Positions 18,474-30,094 of a stretch of 64,000 nt of DNA are shown one piece after another. The position numbers were made by a program, and so were the translations under genes. Position 1 is the stretch's first letter, and every line of letters begins with the position of its first letter. The DNA comes from Paludibacteraceae bacterium (GTDB lineage: Bacteria; Bacteroidota; Bacteroidia; Bacteroidales; Paludibacteraceae), in assembly GCA_017551025.1 (NCBI GenBank), contig JAFZNG010000014.1:1-64000 (forward strand), in the 5' to 3' direction. Below the pieces are notes generated by a model. It ran no database searches. It was not told the DNA's origin and saw only the letters and a list, made by a program, of their open reading frames with translations.

Positions 18474-19720
18474 AATGCCCAATGTGCTATATCTTTTCTA
18501 TAAAATAAGTTTGTACAATTTATTTTCCGGATTTCGGTATAAACGTTTTGCTGCGCCTTACGAATCGTATCACCGTGAGCAATACACATGAGTACGCGTC
18601 CGCCGTTGGTGAGCAGTTGCCCGTCGCGTACGGTGGTTCCCATATGAAGCACCAGTCCATCGAAGTCGTCGACACCGGTGATAACTGCACCTTTGTCATA
18701 TTTCCCGGGATAGCCCTTCGAGGCCATGACTACCCCCACGGTTGCCTCGTTGCACCATGCTATATTGTCTAGGATTGACCCGGTGGCGATCGCATGAAAG
18801 ACTGTATATGCATCGGTTTGCATGAGCGGGAGAACGATTTCCGTCTCCGGATCACCGAAACGGGCGTTGAACTCGATGACTTTGATGCCATCGGCGGTCT
18901 TCATCAGTCCGCCGTAGAGTACGCCTGTGAGCGGTGTACCCTCGGCCACCATGGCATCCGCCACGGGTTGCAGGATATGCTCCAATGCCCACTGTTCTTC
19001 CTCGGCACTTATGAACGGCAGCGGCGTATAGGCACCCATGCCGCCTGTGTTGGGACCACGGTCGCCATCGTAGGCGCGCTTATGGTCCTGGCTGAGCGGC
19101 ATCGGATAGACGCGATGATGATCCACGAAGGCCATGAACGAGAACTCCGGCCCCTCAAGATAATCTTCGATGACCACCTTGCCCTTGCCGAAGGCTTCGC
19201 TTACGAGCATATCGCGCAGCGCGGCATCGGCTTCTTGTTGGTTTTGGGCGATGACGACTCCCTTGCCGGCGGCGAGACCATCGTACTTGAGTACGGCGGG
19301 ATAGGTATTGCGCGAACGGACATATTCGATAGCGGGTTCGTATTCGTCAAAACTGCGATAAGCCGCTGTAGGGATGTTATAGCGGGCCATGAGTTGTTTG
19401 GCGAACTCCTTGCTGGATTCTATCTGCGTAGCCGCTTTGGTATGGCCGAAGATGGGAATACCTGCTTCGCGGAAGGCATCAACTATACCGGCAGCCAGAC
19501 TGGCTTCGGGTCCTACGACACAGAGATCAATCTGCTGTGCCTGTGCAAAACGGAGCAACTGCTCAATATCCGTATCCGGGATAGCAACACACGTAGCCAA
19601 CTGCGCGATACCGGCATTACCCGGCGCACAGAAGATCTGCGCTACTTGCGGACTGCGACTCAGTTGGTACACGATGGCGTGTTCCCGTCCTCCGGATCCT
19701 ATGACTAGTACTTTCTTCAT
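18470..19720 (-). CDS. purD: Phosphoribosylamine-glycine ligase
   Basis: PurD joins phosphoribosylamine and glycine with ATP to form GAR. The 416-residue ATP-grasp protein begins KKVLVIGSGGREHAI and has VLKYDGLAAGKGVV, GPNTGGMGAYTP and the metal-binding EFNARFGDPETE. The start overlaps the purH stop by one base (TAATG). Confidence 0.97.
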   Translation of the reverse strand: MKKVLVIGSGGREHAIVYQLSRSPQVAQIFCAPGNAGIAQLATCVAIPDTDIEQLLRFAQAQQIDLCVVGPEASLAAGIVDAFREAGIPIFGHTKAATQIESSKEFAKQLMARYNIPTAAYRSFDEYEPAIEYVRSRNTYPAVLKYDGLAAGKGVVIAQNQQEADAALRDMLVSEAFGKGKVVIEDYLEGPEFSFMAFVDHHRVYPMPLSQDHKRAYDGDRGPNTGGMGAYTPLPFISAEEEQWALEHILQPVADAMVAEGTPLTGVLYGGLMKTADGIKVIEFNARFGDPETEIVLPLMQTDAYTVFHAIATGSILDNIAWCNEATVGVVMASKGYPGKYDKGAVITGVDDFDGLVLHMGTTVRDGQLLTNGGRVLMCIAHGDTIRKAQQNVYTEIRKINCTNLFYRKDIAHWAL

Positions 19721-21273
19721 TAGTGTTTAAAATGACGCATGCCCGTAAAGAGCATCGCAATGTGATGGTTATTGGCGGCCAGGATACTCTCTTGGTCACG
19801 TACACTGCCACCGGGTTGAACGATGGCCTTGATGCCATATTCGGCGGCCGTCTCGACGCTATCGCCGAAGGGGAAGAAACCATCCGAAGCCATGACTAAT
19901 CCGGCCTCTTTGATATCCTTGCCTTCTTCGGCCAACGAATCCTGTGCCTGCTTGAGGGCGATGGCTGCCGAACCGACACGGTTCATCTGGCCTGCGCCAA
20001 CGCCATACGTGCGACCGTCCTTGACGACCACGATGGCATTGGATTTGACATGTTTGACGATGTACCAACCAAACTGCATATCGCTCATCTGTTCGTCGGT
20101 CGGACGGGTTTCGGTGACGCACATATCCGGTTGGAGACGAATGGTCTCGGTATCCAGTTGTTGGGCCAACAGACCGCCGTTGACGGATACATACTGCATC
20201 TGTTTGGTAGCTTGTGTAGTCATATCCACTTCGAGCAGACGCAGATTCTTCTTGGTTTCCAAGACCTCGAGCGCCTCCGGTGTGAACTTAGGTGCCATGA
20301 TGATCTCAAGGAAGATAGGATGCATTTGTTCTGCCATCTGCTTGGTCACCTCGCAGTTGGTAGCCACGATGCCGCCGAAGATAGACACTTTGTCTGCCTC
20401 GTACGCTTTGGTCCATGCCTCCAGACCATCCTTGCCGATCGCCGCACCGCAGGGGTTCATGTGCTTGAGTCCTACGCAGAAAGGTGTCTGACCGAACTCG
20501 CGCACGATGTTCAATGCAGCATTCGCATCTTGGATATTATTATAGGACAACTCTTTGCCGTGCAGCTGACGCGCCGTAGCCAAGGAATAAGGTACGGGGT
20601 CCATAGCCGCATAGAACTTCGCGTCCTGGTGGGGGTTCTCGCCGTAGCGCAACGATTGCTTGAGGTCGTATTCGAGGAACAGTTTCTCATTCAGACCGGC
20701 CGCCTTGCGCATGTAGGTGGCAATGCACATATCGTATTCCGCCGTGTGGGTATAGGCTTTGGCACTCAATTCAAGACGTGTCTGCTTGGAGGTATTGCCT
20801 TCCGTTTGAATCTCACTGAGCACGCGTGCGTAGTCGTTCGGATCGCATACCACCGTGACATCGTTCCAATTCTTAGCCGCAGAACGCAACATAGACGGTC
20901 CACCGATATCGATCTTCTCAATCGCCTCGGCCATGGTGGTTCCCTCTTGGGCAATCGTCTGGCGGAAGGGATAAAGATTGACGCACACGAGGTCGATCAG
21001 ACCAATACCGTTTTGCGCCAAGGCTTCCATATGGGAAGGTTCGTCACGACGGGCTAATAAGGCACCGTGCACCTTCGGATGCAGGGTCTTGACACGTCCG
21101 TCACATATCTCCGGGAAACCGGTAATTTCGCTGATGCCAATGGTTTTCACGCCTTCTTGTTCCAGCATTTTCTGAGTACCGCCCGTGGCGATAATCTCCC
21201 AACCAAGGTTTGCCAGTCCTTTTACAAATGGGACCAGGCCTGTTTTGTCCGATACACTAACTAAGGCTCGCAT
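19720..21273 (-). CDS. purH: AICAR transformylase / IMP cyclohydrolase
   Basis: Bifunctional last two steps to IMP. The N-terminal MGS-like cyclohydrolase part shows [26 protein letters not shown] and GGPSMLRSAAKN; the transformylase part has LRYGENPHQ near residue 210 and, late, SDGFFPFGDSVE. Length 517 residues is normal. It overlaps purN by about 13 bp. Confidence 0.97.
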   Translation of the reverse strand: MRALVSVSDKTGLVPFVKGLANLGWEIIATGGTQKMLEQEGVKTIGISEITGFPEICDGRVKTLHPKVHGALLARRDEPSHMEALAQNGIGLIDLVCVNLYPFRQTIAQEGTTMAEAIEKIDIGGPSMLRSAAKNWNDVTVVCDPNDYARVLSEIQTEGNTSKQTRLELSAKAYTHTAEYDMCIATYMRKAAGLNEKLFLEYDLKQSLRYGENPHQDAKFYAAMDPVPYSLATARQLHGKELSYNNIQDANAALNIVREFGQTPFCVGLKHMNPCGAAIGKDGLEAWTKAYEADKVSIFGGIVATNCEVTKQMAEQMHPIFLEIIMAPKFTPEALEVLETKKNLRLLEVDMTTQATKQMQYVSVNGGLLAQQLDTETIRLQPDMCVTETRPTDEQMSDMQFGWYIVKHVKSNAIVVVKDGRTYGVGAGQMNRVGSAAIALKQAQDSLAEEGKDIKEAGLVMASDGFFPFGDSVETAAEYGIKAIVQPGGSVRDQESILAANNHHIAMLFTGMRHFKH

Positions 21274-21827
21274 AATATTTTTTGAATAGTTTCTACGTAC
21301 AATTGATGTTCGATTTTCTGTCCGATTAGGTGCACTTCGGCGGGGTCTGATCCTTCGTAGGGGAAGGCTCGCTGTGCGATAATTTTTCCTCCGTCGAGTT
21401 GGTCATTGACCCAATGGATGGTAATGCCGAAGACTTTCACTCCGTAGGCAACGGCGTCTTCGACGGCATGTGCTCCCTTGAAAGCGGGGAGAAGTGAGGG
21501 GTGGATATTAATGATTTTGTTTTCGTAGGCGTGCAACAGGGTAGGACCCAGAATGCGCATATAGCCTGCGAGGCAAATCAAGTCGATTTGTTTCTGATCC
21601 AATGCCTGCACGATCTCTGTTTCGTAGGCCATTTTGGACGGGTAGTCCTTTGGGTTGAAGACCAGCGTGGGTATGCCGAATTCCCGAGCACGTTCTATCA
21701 CCGGAGCCCCGGGCTTGTCACACACCATGATGGCGACATCTGCATGGATGACGCCCTGTTGGCAGGCTTGGGCTATAGCCACGAAGTTGGTGCCTGTTCC
21801 GCTGGCAAAAACGGCTAAATGATGCAT
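21261..21827 (-). CDS. purN: Phosphoribosylglycinamide formyltransferase
   Basis: PurN transfers the formyl group of 10-formyl-THF to GAR. The 188-residue protein has [12 protein letters not shown] at the start and the catalytic run AGYMRILGP, then [19 protein letters not shown] with the active His and a late GGKIIAQ. It overlaps purM by about 13 bp and purH at its other end. Confidence 0.96.
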   Translation of the reverse strand: MHHLAVFASGTGTNFVAIAQACQQGVIHADVAIMVCDKPGAPVIERAREFGIPTLVFNPKDYPSKMAYETEIVQALDQKQIDLICLAGYMRILGPTLLHAYENKIINIHPSLLPAFKGAHAVEDAVAYGVKVFGITIHWVNDQLDGGKIIAQRAFPYEGSDPAEVHLIGQKIEHQLYVETIQKILCEP

Positions 21828-22843
21828 ACGCCTTCCTTATCTGTTACCTTACCGATTACACTTGCTTTTTCTCCGTGAGATGCGAGGATGGCAATGGCTT
21901 TGGATGCCTCTGCCTCATCCATGACAGCTACCATACCGATGCCCATGTTGAAGATATTGAACATCTCTCGGTGGGGCACTCCTCCCCATTTTTCCAACAT
22001 CTTGAATACCGGAAGAACGGGCCATGTTCCCTCGTGGATTTCCAGTCCTTGTCCGGACTTGAGTACGCGGGGTATGTTCTCATCAAAACCACCGCCGGTA
22101 ATATGGGCTACGCCGTGTACATCCAATTGGCGAATGACCTCCAGCATCGGTTTGACGTAAATCTTTGTCGGCGTGAGCAGTACTTCGCCTAATGTCTTTT
22201 CGGCATCTAACTCGGGGTAGATGGTCTGCAGGTCCAGTTGTGCGTCCTTTACGATCTTACGCACCAGTGAATAACCGTTGGAGTGTACGCCGGAAGAACT
22301 GATGCCGACCAATATATCCCCCACCTTCACTTTCGTGCCGTCAATCAATTTGGCTTTCTCTACTACGCCTGTCGTATATCCGGCTATATCGTATTCGCCA
22401 TTCTCATACATGCCGGGCATTTCTGCTGTCTCACCGCCTACAAGAGCACACCCCGCCTGGCGGCAACCTTCGGCAACACCGCTCACGATGGCTTCTATCT
22501 GCGCCGGGATATTATGGCCGGTTGCAATATAATCGAGGAAGATAAGCGGTTCGGCACCTTGGGCCAAAACATCGTTCACGCACATGGCTACGGCATCGAT
22601 ACCGATCGTATCATGCTTATCCATGGCAAAGGCGATTTTGAGTTTGGTACCAACGCCATCGGTGCCACTGACTAGAATCGGTTCTTTGACTCCCAAGGCG
22701 GAGAGGTCGAACATACCGCCGAACGAACCGATAGACCCCATGGATCCCTTACGTTCGGTAGAACGCACATGCGATTTAATTCTGCTGACTACTTCATATC
22801 CGGCTTCGAGATTCACACCGGCTGCTTCATAATGTTGCGCCAT
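21815..22843 (-). CDS. purM: Phosphoribosylformylglycinamidine cyclo-ligase
   Basis: PurM closes the imidazole ring of AIR with ATP. The 342-residue protein shows [40 protein letters not shown] and [17 protein letters not shown], all in the usual order. The gap to purL (about 35 bp) is a heptamer tract. Confidence 0.96.
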   Translation of the reverse strand: MAQHYEAAGVNLEAGYEVVSRIKSHVRSTERKGSMGSIGSFGGMFDLSALGVKEPILVSGTDGVGTKLKIAFAMDKHDTIGIDAVAMCVNDVLAQGAEPLIFLDYIATGHNIPAQIEAIVSGVAEGCRQAGCALVGGETAEMPGMYENGEYDIAGYTTGVVEKAKLIDGTKVKVGDILVGISSSGVHSNGYSLVRKIVKDAQLDLQTIYPELDAEKTLGEVLLTPTKIYVKPMLEVIRQLDVHGVAHITGGGFDENIPRVLKSGQGLEIHEGTWPVLPVFKMLEKWGGVPHREMFNIFNMGIGMVAVMDEAEASKAIAILASHGEKASVIGKVTDKEGVCII

Positions 22844-22846
22844 ATA

Positions 22847-22875
22847 ATTTACGATTTGACGATTTACGATTGACG
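22847..22875. repeat. Heptamer tract, ATTTACG-type, between purL and purM
   Basis: ATTTACG, ATTTGACG (8 bp), ATTTACG, ATTGACG on the plus strand; it fills almost the entire gap. Confidence 0.8.
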
Positions 22876-22878
22876 ATC

Positions 22879-25800
22879 TTACATCCTAAAATAATTAACT
22901 GCGTTTTCAAACAAAGGCTGGCATTTATTACCAGCAATATTGGTAAACACGCCCTCTTCCCAACGTTCGGTATGGCCCATCTTGCCCAGGATCTGTCCGT
23001 TGGGCGAGATCAGACCTTCGATGGCGTAGCAGGAACCATTCGGGTTATAAGGTGACTGCATGGCAGCTTGTCCTGTGCGCGGATCGGCATAACGGAAGGC
23101 CACCTGACCGTTTTCAAACAGTTGACGCGCAAGTTCTTCACTCACCACCAGTTTTCCCTCGCCATGACTGACGGCGATGCTATGCAGATCACCGATAGAC
23201 ATGTTTTTGAGCCACGGACTATTCGTCGAAGCGACCATGGTGGTTACCATCTGGGATACGTGACGATTGATATCATTGCGGAATAGTGTCGGACTGGCTG
23301 TCGTCACTTGACCGAACCGGCCGTAAGGCAGCAGGCCGGACTTGATGAGCGCCTGGAAACCATTGCAGATGCCTAAGATCAGTCCGCCGCGTTGGAGCAA
23401 GTCTTCGATAGCACGACTTACTTTCTGCTGGTTGAGCACCGAAACGATGAACTTCGCCGAACCATCCGGTTCATCGCCCAGCGAGAAGCCACCGGCTAAC
23501 ATAAGTATCTGTGCACGACGGATATGTGCTTCCATCTCATCAATCGAAGCGATCACGTCCTGTTCGGTCAGATTACGGAAGACGGTCATCTGCACTTCCG
23601 CACCGGCCTTACGCCATGCTTTGGCGCTATCGAAATCGCAGTTGGTGCCCGGGAAGACAGGAATATAAACGAGCGGTTTCCGACCTTTCAGCTCTTCGTG
23701 CTGCAAAATAGTTTCCTTAGAAACCACAGGCTGTATATCTTTTGGAAGCAAGTCTTGGTGCTGCGGTTGCGCAGACGAAGCATAGACTTTGTTAAACGGT
23801 TCCGTACATGCGTGATATAAATGGTTGCGATTCACCGCCTCGCCGTTAATAACGATGTTTTCTCCTTCTGTCAAAGTGCCGAGATAGAGGGCGTCTTGGA
23901 TAGCCAGTTCTTCGGTTGCTTCGACTAAGATGCTACCGTACTGATAGTCAAATAACTGCTGTTCGTCCAGACGAATATCTGCGCCTAATTCATTACCGAA
24001 AGACATCTTCGCCAAGGCCTCACAAACGCCGCCGAAACCGATGGCATAAGCCGACACGATCTTGCCCGACTGAATAGCGCGGGTGGTCTCGGACCAAAGG
24101 CGCTTGAGTTGGTCGGTATTCGGCATGTAGTTGGCTAAGGGTTTGTGTTGCAACAAATACAGGCGGTTACCGGCCTTCTTCCAATCGGTACTGATGACGG
24201 TATCCGCCTTCACGGTCGTGATACCGAAAGCGATCAAGGTGGGTGGTACGGATATCTGTTCGAAAGTACCGGACATCGAGTCCTTACCACCGATAGACGG
24301 CAAGCCCAGAGCCACCTGCATCTTCAGCGCACCCAGTAGGGCACTCAGCGGTTTACCCCAACTGGTACGAGAAGTCATACGTTCGAAATACTCCTGATAA
24401 CTGAAGCGCATAGGACGATAGTCCGCTCCGGCTGCGACCACCTTACTGCAGGCTTCTACGACCGCATAAGCGGCACCATGATACGGACTCCATTCGGCGA
24501 GGAACGGGTTATAGCCGAAGGCCATTACAGACGCCGTGTTTGTAAAGCCGTCGGTAGGCAGTTTCTGCACGCTGACTTGCGTTTCGCTGCGTTGCATCTT
24601 ACCGCCGAAAGGCATCAGCACAGTAGAACGACCGATCGTGGCATCAAACTCCTCAATCAGTCCTTTCTGGCTCGTCACGTTGGCAGAACGCAGCACGTTG
24701 CTCATGCGCTCTTCCAAGGAGTCTCCTTGTGCGGCTTGATAGAACGGATCGCGCTCCTCAACCGGAAGGATAGTAGCCTTGGCATAGTGTTTAGCACCTG
24801 CTGAGTCGATAAACGCACGGCTCAAATCTGCCACCAACGTGCCGTTGTAGTACTGACGCATACGGCCGGTGTCGGTCACGTCGGCTACGTGGGTCACCTC
24901 GATATTATCCTGTCGGCAGAACTGCTCGAAGGCAGTTTGGTCTTTTTTGGCTACGACGACAGCCATTCGTTCTTGTGACTCCGAGATAGCCAGTTCGGTA
25001 GGGTTGAGACCGGCATATTTGGTAGGTACGCGGTCCAGGTAAATATCCAATCCGTCGGCCAGTTCACCAATCGCCACGCTGACACCTCCGGCACCGAAGT
25101 CATTGGACTTCTTAATCAGACTGGTTACCTCGCGGCGGCGGAAGAGTCGTTGGATCTTACGTTCTTCGGGTGCATTACCTTTTTGCACCTCACTACCGCA
25201 GGCTTCAAGGGAAGCTTCGGTATGTTCTTTGCTGGAACCGGTGGCACCACCGATGCCGTCGCGTCCTGTGCGTCCGCCCAGAAGTAGGATTACATCCCCT
25301 GCTGCGGGACTTTCGCGGCGTACGGCATCCGCACGGACTGCACCGACGACCGCACCGACTTCCAGTCGCTTCGCTACATAGGAAGGATGGTATATCTCAC
25401 GTACATGGGTGGTGGCCAAACCGATTTGGTTGCCGTAGGAGGAATAACCAGCCGCGGCTTTACGGGAGATAATCTGCTGGGGCAGTTTACCGGCCAGGGT
25501 GTCACTAACAGGTGCGTAGATATCACCTGCTCCGGTGACGCGCATCGCCTGGTAGACATATGCACGACCGGACAACGGGTCGCGAATCGCACCACCCAGA
25601 CAGGTGCTGGCACCACCAAAAGGTTCTATCTCGGTCGGGTGGTTATGGGTCTCATTCTTGAATTGCAACAACCAACGCTCGTCATGGCCGTCAACATCGA
25701 CGGTGATAAATATAGAGCAGGCGTTGTTCTCCTCGCTCACCTCCAGATCCTCCAACAGGCCTTCGTGCTTGAGATAACGCGCACCTATCGTGGCCAGTTC

Positions 25801-26598
25801 CATGAGGCAGAGGGGTTTCTGTTCGCGTCCTAATTGCACACGGATATGCCGGAACTGCTCCAGTTGCTGCTCTATATCCGCTTTGATGAACGAGTCCTCT
25901 ACTTGGATATCCTCCAAGATAGTCGTGAAGGTCGTGTGGCGGCAATGGTCAGACCAATAGGTATCGAGAATACGAAGTTCTGTCTCGGTAGGTTCTCTCT
26001 TCTCCGCTTTGAAGTAGTCGACCACGCACGCCAGATCATCGGCGTTCATGGCTAGTCCCCACCGCTTACAGAAAGCCGCATATTCCGTACGCGGCATAGC
26101 CGTAAAACCGTCCAACGAGGCCAAGGGTTTCACATCCGCCGTCTGCTGGCGTTCCAGCACCTGCAGGTTCTTCTCGCGTGCCTCAACAGCATTGATATAA
26201 TAATGCCGGATACGCGCCATGTCCTCGTCGGTCATCTTATCTTCGAAGATGAGCAGACGGCTGGAGCGGATATCGATATCTGCATTCGGGTCTATGAGAT
26301 GAACGCAATCAATGGCTGAAGCGGCACGCTGGTCGAACTGACCGGGGATATACTCCACCGCCAGATAGGCTTTTCCCTCTAGGTCTACACAATCACTTAC
26401 GATATCCGTCACCTTCTCGCCGAAAACGCCATATTTGCTCTGCTCGAGCAGTTGTTCGCTAAAGCCGAACAGGTCATAGACGCATAGATAGCGCATCTTG
26501 CGGATGTGCAACTGCAGGTTCTCGTTCAGTTCGCGGCGCAAACTCTCGGCCTCAACGCGAAAGCCTTCTTTCTTCTCGACAAATAGTCTTATATCCAT
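22879..26598 (-). CDS. purL: Phosphoribosylformylglycinamidine synthase, large single-chain form
   Basis: The 1239-residue chain is the long PurL in which the synthetase and glutaminase (PurQ) are fused. The middle has the ATP-binding [19 protein letters not shown] segment and [10 protein letters not shown]; the C-terminal class I amidotransferase (from about residue 960) has [11 protein letters not shown], nucleophile Cys in GICNGFQAL and the late His in AVSHGEGKL. It converts FGAR to FGAM using glutamine and ATP. No separate purS or purQ is needed or seen. It lies one base from purE. Confidence 0.97.
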   Translation of the reverse strand: MDIRLFVEKKEGFRVEAESLRRELNENLQLHIRKMRYLCVYDLFGFSEQLLEQSKYGVFGEKVTDIVSDCVDLEGKAYLAVEYIPGQFDQRAASAIDCVHLIDPNADIDIRSSRLLIFEDKMTDEDMARIRHYYINAVEAREKNLQVLERQQTADVKPLASLDGFTAMPRTEYAAFCKRWGLAMNADDLACVVDYFKAEKREPTETELRILDTYWSDHCRHTTFTTILEDIQVEDSFIKADIEQQLEQFRHIRVQLGREQKPLCLMELATIGARYLKHEGLLEDLEVSEENNACSIFITVDVDGHDERWLLQFKNETHNHPTEIEPFGGASTCLGGAIRDPLSGRAYVYQAMRVTGAGDIYAPVSDTLAGKLPQQIISRKAAAGYSSYGNQIGLATTHVREIYHPSYVAKRLEVGAVVGAVRADAVRRESPAAGDVILLLGGRTGRDGIGGATGSSKEHTEASLEACGSEVQKGNAPEERKIQRLFRRREVTSLIKKSNDFGAGGVSVAIGELADGLDIYLDRVPTKYAGLNPTELAISESQERMAVVVAKKDQTAFEQFCRQDNIEVTHVADVTDTGRMRQYYNGTLVADLSRAFIDSAGAKHYAKATILPVEERDPFYQAAQGDSLEERMSNVLRSANVTSQKGLIEEFDATIGRSTVLMPFGGKMQRSETQVSVQKLPTDGFTNTASVMAFGYNPFLAEWSPYHGAAYAVVEACSKVVAAGADYRPMRFSYQEYFERMTSRTSWGKPLSALLGALKMQVALGLPSIGGKDSMSGTFEQISVPPTLIAFGITTVKADTVISTDWKKAGNRLYLLQHKPLANYMPNTDQLKRLWSETTRAIQSGKIVSAYAIGFGGVCEALAKMSFGNELGADIRLDEQQLFDYQYGSILVEATEELAIQDALYLGTLTEGENIVINGEAVNRNHLYHACTEPFNKVYASSAQPQHQDLLPKDIQPVVSKETILQHEELKGRKPLVYIPVFPGTNCDFDSAKAWRKAGAEVQMTVFRNLTEQDVIASIDEMEAHIRRAQILMLAGGFSLGDEPDGSAKFIVSVLNQQKVSRAIEDLLQRGGLILGICNGFQALIKSGLLPYGRFGQVTTASPTLFRNDINRHVSQMVTTMVASTNSPWLKNMSIGDLHSIAVSHGEGKLVVSEELARQLFENGQVAFRYADPRTGQAAMQSPYNPNGSCYAIEGLISPNGQILGKMGHTERWEEGVFTNIAGNKCQPLFENAVNYFRM

Positions 26599-26599
26599 C

Positions 26600-27067
26600 T
26601 TAGATACGGGTTGCTAATACTTTTTGGGTTTGTTGGCGACGAAAATCGATATACTGTTCGCGCAGGTTATTGTCTTGTAATGCCAAGATACTTACTGCTA
26701 ACAAGGCGGCGTTCTTAGCGCCGTCGATCGCTACGGTGGCGACAGGAATACCGCTTGGCATCTGGACCATCGAGAGCAGGCTATCGAGACCGTCCAGGGT
26801 CTTAGAGCGTACCGGCACGCCGATAACAGGCAGATGGGTAAGACCGGCTATCACACCGGCCAGATGTGCAGCACCGCCGGCTCCGGCGATGATGATACGC
26901 AGGCCGCGTTCTTCGGCCGACTCAGTCCACTCCATCAACGCATGCGGGGCACGATGCGCCGAGATAACACGCTTGTCCACTTCAATACCAAAAGACTCCA
27001 AGGTATCGATCGCTGCCTGCATTACCGGCAGGTCGCTGGCGGAACCCATAATTACTCCTACTGTCAT
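26600..27067 (-). CDS. purE: N5-carboxyaminoimidazole ribonucleotide mutase, class I
   Basis: The 155-residue protein shows GVIMGSASDLPVM, RVISAHRAPHAL, IAGAGGAAHLAG and DSLLSMVQMPSGIPVATVAI, the pattern of class I PurE, which uses N5-CAIR made by PurK. purK is not in this window, so it must lie elsewhere or the step is fed otherwise. Located between guaA and purL with gaps of 1-4 bp. Confidence 0.95.
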   Translation of the reverse strand: MTVGVIMGSASDLPVMQAAIDTLESFGIEVDKRVISAHRAPHALMEWTESAEERGLRIIIAGAGGAAHLAGVIAGLTHLPVIGVPVRSKTLDGLDSLLSMVQMPSGIPVATVAIDGAKNAALLAVSILALQDNNLREQYIDFRRQQTQKVLATRI

Positions 27068-27071
27068 AGTT

Positions 27072-28598
27072 TTATTCCCATTCTATCGTGGCGGGTGGTT
27101 TGGACGAGATATCATAGCATACTCGATTAACCCCTTTCACTTTGTTGATAATTTCGTTACTTATTTTGGCCAAAACCTCGTAGGGTATGTGTGCGAAGTC
27201 GGCTGTCATCGCATCGCTGGAGGTTACTGCACGCAAGGCGATGGGGTTCTCATAGGTGCGTTCATCGCCCATGACGCCTACCGATCGTACTTCGCTGAGC
27301 AGAATGGCTCCGGCCTGCCAGATCTCGTCGTAGAGACCTGCCTCGCGGAGGTTGCGGATATAGATATCATCGGCCTGCTGAAGGATACGTATTTTCTCGC
27401 GCGTGATATCCCCTAAGATACGTACGGCCAGTCCCGGTCCCGGGAAGGGATGACGGGTAATCAGATGTTCCGGCATACCCAGACTACGGCCCACGCGACG
27501 CACCTCGTCCTTGAATAGCCATTTGATGGGTTCGCATAACTGCAGGTGCATCTCCTTGGGCAGGCCGCCTACGTTGTGATGGCTTTTGATGACTTTGCCC
27601 GTGATATTGAGACTCTCGATGCGGTCGGGATAGATGGTACCTTGTGCCAGCCATTTGGCATCGGTGATTTTCTTTGCCTCCGCATGAAAGACCTCTATGA
27701 AATCGCGACCGATGATTTTGCGTTTCTGTTCCGGTTCTTTCACCCCAGCCAGGTCGCTCAAGAACGTATCACTGGCATCCACGCCGATCACGTTCAATCC
27801 GAGTCCCTCGTAGTCGCGCATGACATCGCTGAACTCGTTGAGGCGTAGCATACCATGGTCGACGAAGATACAAGTCAGTTGGTCGCCTATTGCGCGGTGG
27901 AGCAGTACGGCTACTACCGAAGAATCAACGCCACCGGACAGACCCAGGATGACGCGGTCCGTACCGATTTGCTCGCGCAGTTCTCGGACTGTCGTTTCTA
28001 CGAATTTCTCTGCACTCCATTCTTGGCGCGAACCGCATATGTCTACTACAAAATTCCGAAGCAGTAGGGTGCCCTGTAAGGTATGGAAGACTTCCGGATG
28101 GAACTGGGTGCCGAAGATAGGTTTCTGTTCCGGGATATAATACGCGGCATTCGTTACGGTCTCTGTAGAGGCGGCGATACGTGCTCCTTCCGGTAGTTGG
28201 GTGATGCTATCGCCATGGGACATCCAGACCTGTGAGTGCTCGTCAAAGCCCCGGAACAGCGGACATGTAGCGTCGATGAATTGCAAATGCTGACGACCAT
28301 ATTCGCGCGTGCCGGCACTCTCTACTTTACCGCCGTAGGTATAACTGATCAGTTGTGCGCCATAGCATATGCCGAGTATCGGTTTACGGCCGCGGAGCTG
28401 ATCGAGGTCGATACGAAACGCATCTTCCTGATAGACGCTCAAGGGTGAACCGCTCAGGATAACACCGATAACATCCTCGTCGTTCTCCGGGTATTTGTTA
28501 TATGGCAATATCTCGCAGAACGTATTCAGTTCACGCACGCGGCGAGCGATGAGTTGCGTGGTCTGACTACCGAAGTCCAAAATGATGATTTTCTGCAT
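27072..28598 (-). CDS. guaA: GMP synthase (glutamine-hydrolysing)
   Basis: One-chain GuaA of 508 residues: N-terminal class I glutaminase ([18 protein letters not shown], Cys in [14 protein letters not shown]), then the PP-loop ATP pyrophosphatase ([14 protein letters not shown]) and the C-terminal dimer domain with [13 protein letters not shown]. It converts XMP to GMP. Directly follows guaB with a 12-bp gap, so both GMP-branch genes are together. Confidence 0.97.
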   Translation of the reverse strand: MQKIIILDFGSQTTQLIARRVRELNTFCEILPYNKYPENDEDVIGVILSGSPLSVYQEDAFRIDLDQLRGRKPILGICYGAQLISYTYGGKVESAGTREYGRQHLQFIDATCPLFRGFDEHSQVWMSHGDSITQLPEGARIAASTETVTNAAYYIPEQKPIFGTQFHPEVFHTLQGTLLLRNFVVDICGSRQEWSAEKFVETTVRELREQIGTDRVILGLSGGVDSSVVAVLLHRAIGDQLTCIFVDHGMLRLNEFSDVMRDYEGLGLNVIGVDASDTFLSDLAGVKEPEQKRKIIGRDFIEVFHAEAKKITDAKWLAQGTIYPDRIESLNITGKVIKSHHNVGGLPKEMHLQLCEPIKWLFKDEVRRVGRSLGMPEHLITRHPFPGPGLAVRILGDITREKIRILQQADDIYIRNLREAGLYDEIWQAGAILLSEVRSVGVMGDERTYENPIALRAVTSSDAMTADFAHIPYEVLAKISNEIINKVKGVNRVCYDISSKPPATIEWE

Positions 28599-28610
28599 GC
28601 GTAAGTCGGA

Positions 28611-30074
28611 TTATTGCTGTGAGTAATTGGGCGCTTCGGAGGTAATGGTAATATCATGCGGATGGCTCTCAAACATACCGGCCGAGGTGATGCGCACAAA
28701 TTTGGCCTTGCGCAGTTGCTCGAGGTTGTGTGCACCTACGTAGCCCATACCCGAACGCAGACCGCCGATGAGTTGGTAAATCGTCTCACATACGCTGCCT
28801 TTGTACGGCACGCGTCCGGCAATACCTTCCGGCACGAGTTTGGATACATTGCTCTCGCCGCCCTGGAAATAACGGTCGGCACTACCGGCTTTCATGGCTT
28901 CGATACTACCCATACCGCGGTAGGACTTAAACTTACGGCCGTTGAAGATAATTGTGTCACCCGGAGCTTCGTCCGTGCCGGCGAACATCGAACCGCACAT
29001 CACACAGTTGCCTCCGGCAGCCAAGGCCTTGACGACATCGCCCGAATAACGCAGGCCGCCGTCAGCAATTAAGGGTACGTCAGTTCCTTTCAGTGCTTCA
29101 GACACTTCGAAGATAGCCGTCAGTTGCGGAACACCTACGCCGGCGATAATACGCGTGGTACAGATACTACCGGGACCGATGCCTACCTTGATACCGTCTG
29201 CACCGTTTTCCAAGAGGTATCTGGCAGCCTCGGCGGTAGCGATATTTCCGACTACGACATCCAGGTCCGGATACTTGGCCTTGATAGCCCGCAGGGCACT
29301 GACTATATTGCGGCTATGGCCGTGGGCGGAATCCAGTACGACAGCATCTACATGCTCTGCGACCAGTGCATCTACGCGATCCATATAGTCGGGCGTGATA
29401 CCTACGCCGGCTGCGCAACGCAGATGGCCTTGCGGATCTTTGTTCGCATTCGGATAGTCGCGTAGTTTGGTGATATCTTTGTATGTTACCAGACCGATGA
29501 GTTTGTTTTCGTTGTCCACCACAGGAAGTTTCTCCACCTTGTTGGTTTGCAAGGCTTTCATGATGGTCTGATTGTCGGTAGAGGTGATGGTAATGAGTTT
29601 GTCGCTCGTCATCACTTCGCAGACAGGGCGATTCATGTTGGTCTCGAAGCGCAGGTCACGATTGGTCACAATACCTACCAGTACATGTTGCTCATTTACT
29701 ACAGGTATACCACCGATATGGTTGTCGTGCATGAGTTGCAGTGCATCGCCGATGGTCTGCTGACCGTTGATGGTCACGGGATCGGTAATCATGCCGTTTT
29801 CGGCACGTTTCACTTTGCGCACCTGAGCCGCTTGCTCTGCAATGGACATATTTTTATGGATAACACCGATGCCGCCTTCGCGGGCGATAGCAATCGCCAT
29901 GGGTGCCTCGGTGACGGTGTCCATCGCCGCACTAACCAGCGGGATATTGAGCGATATGTGACGGGAGAATTGGCCGCTAAGAGACACCTCGCGCGGCAAC
30001 ACTTCGCTATAAGCGGGAACTAATAATACGTCGTCGAAGGTCAGTCCTTCATTCATAATTCGGTCCTTATACAT
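28611..30074 (-). CDS. guaB: IMP dehydrogenase
   Basis: GuaB oxidises IMP to XMP with NAD+. The 487-residue chain has [18 protein letters not shown], two CBS domains (about residues 95-205), the active-site loop [10 protein letters not shown] with catalytic Cys, and the flap [10 protein letters not shown]. The start at 30074 ([11 protein letters not shown]) gives the usual N-terminus; a second ATG six codons on is possible. Confidence 0.97.
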   Translation of the reverse strand: MYKDRIMNEGLTFDDVLLVPAYSEVLPREVSLSGQFSRHISLNIPLVSAAMDTVTEAPMAIAIAREGGIGVIHKNMSIAEQAAQVRKVKRAENGMITDPVTINGQQTIGDALQLMHDNHIGGIPVVNEQHVLVGIVTNRDLRFETNMNRPVCEVMTSDKLITITSTDNQTIMKALQTNKVEKLPVVDNENKLIGLVTYKDITKLRDYPNANKDPQGHLRCAAGVGITPDYMDRVDALVAEHVDAVVLDSAHGHSRNIVSALRAIKAKYPDLDVVVGNIATAEAARYLLENGADGIKVGIGPGSICTTRIIAGVGVPQLTAIFEVSEALKGTDVPLIADGGLRYSGDVVKALAAGGNCVMCGSMFAGTDEAPGDTIIFNGRKFKSYRGMGSIEAMKAGSADRYFQGGESNVSKLVPEGIAGRVPYKGSVCETIYQLIGGLRSGMGYVGAHNLEQLRKAKFVRITSAGMFESHPHDITITSEAPNYSQQ

Positions 30075-30094
30075 ACTATCGGTAGGTTTTTAGT

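Noticed and set aside
26600..27067. PurE of class II (which would explain the missing purK)
   Set aside because: Its motifs (SAHRAPHAL, MVQMPSGIPVATVAI) are those of class I, so PurK should be encoded elsewhere.
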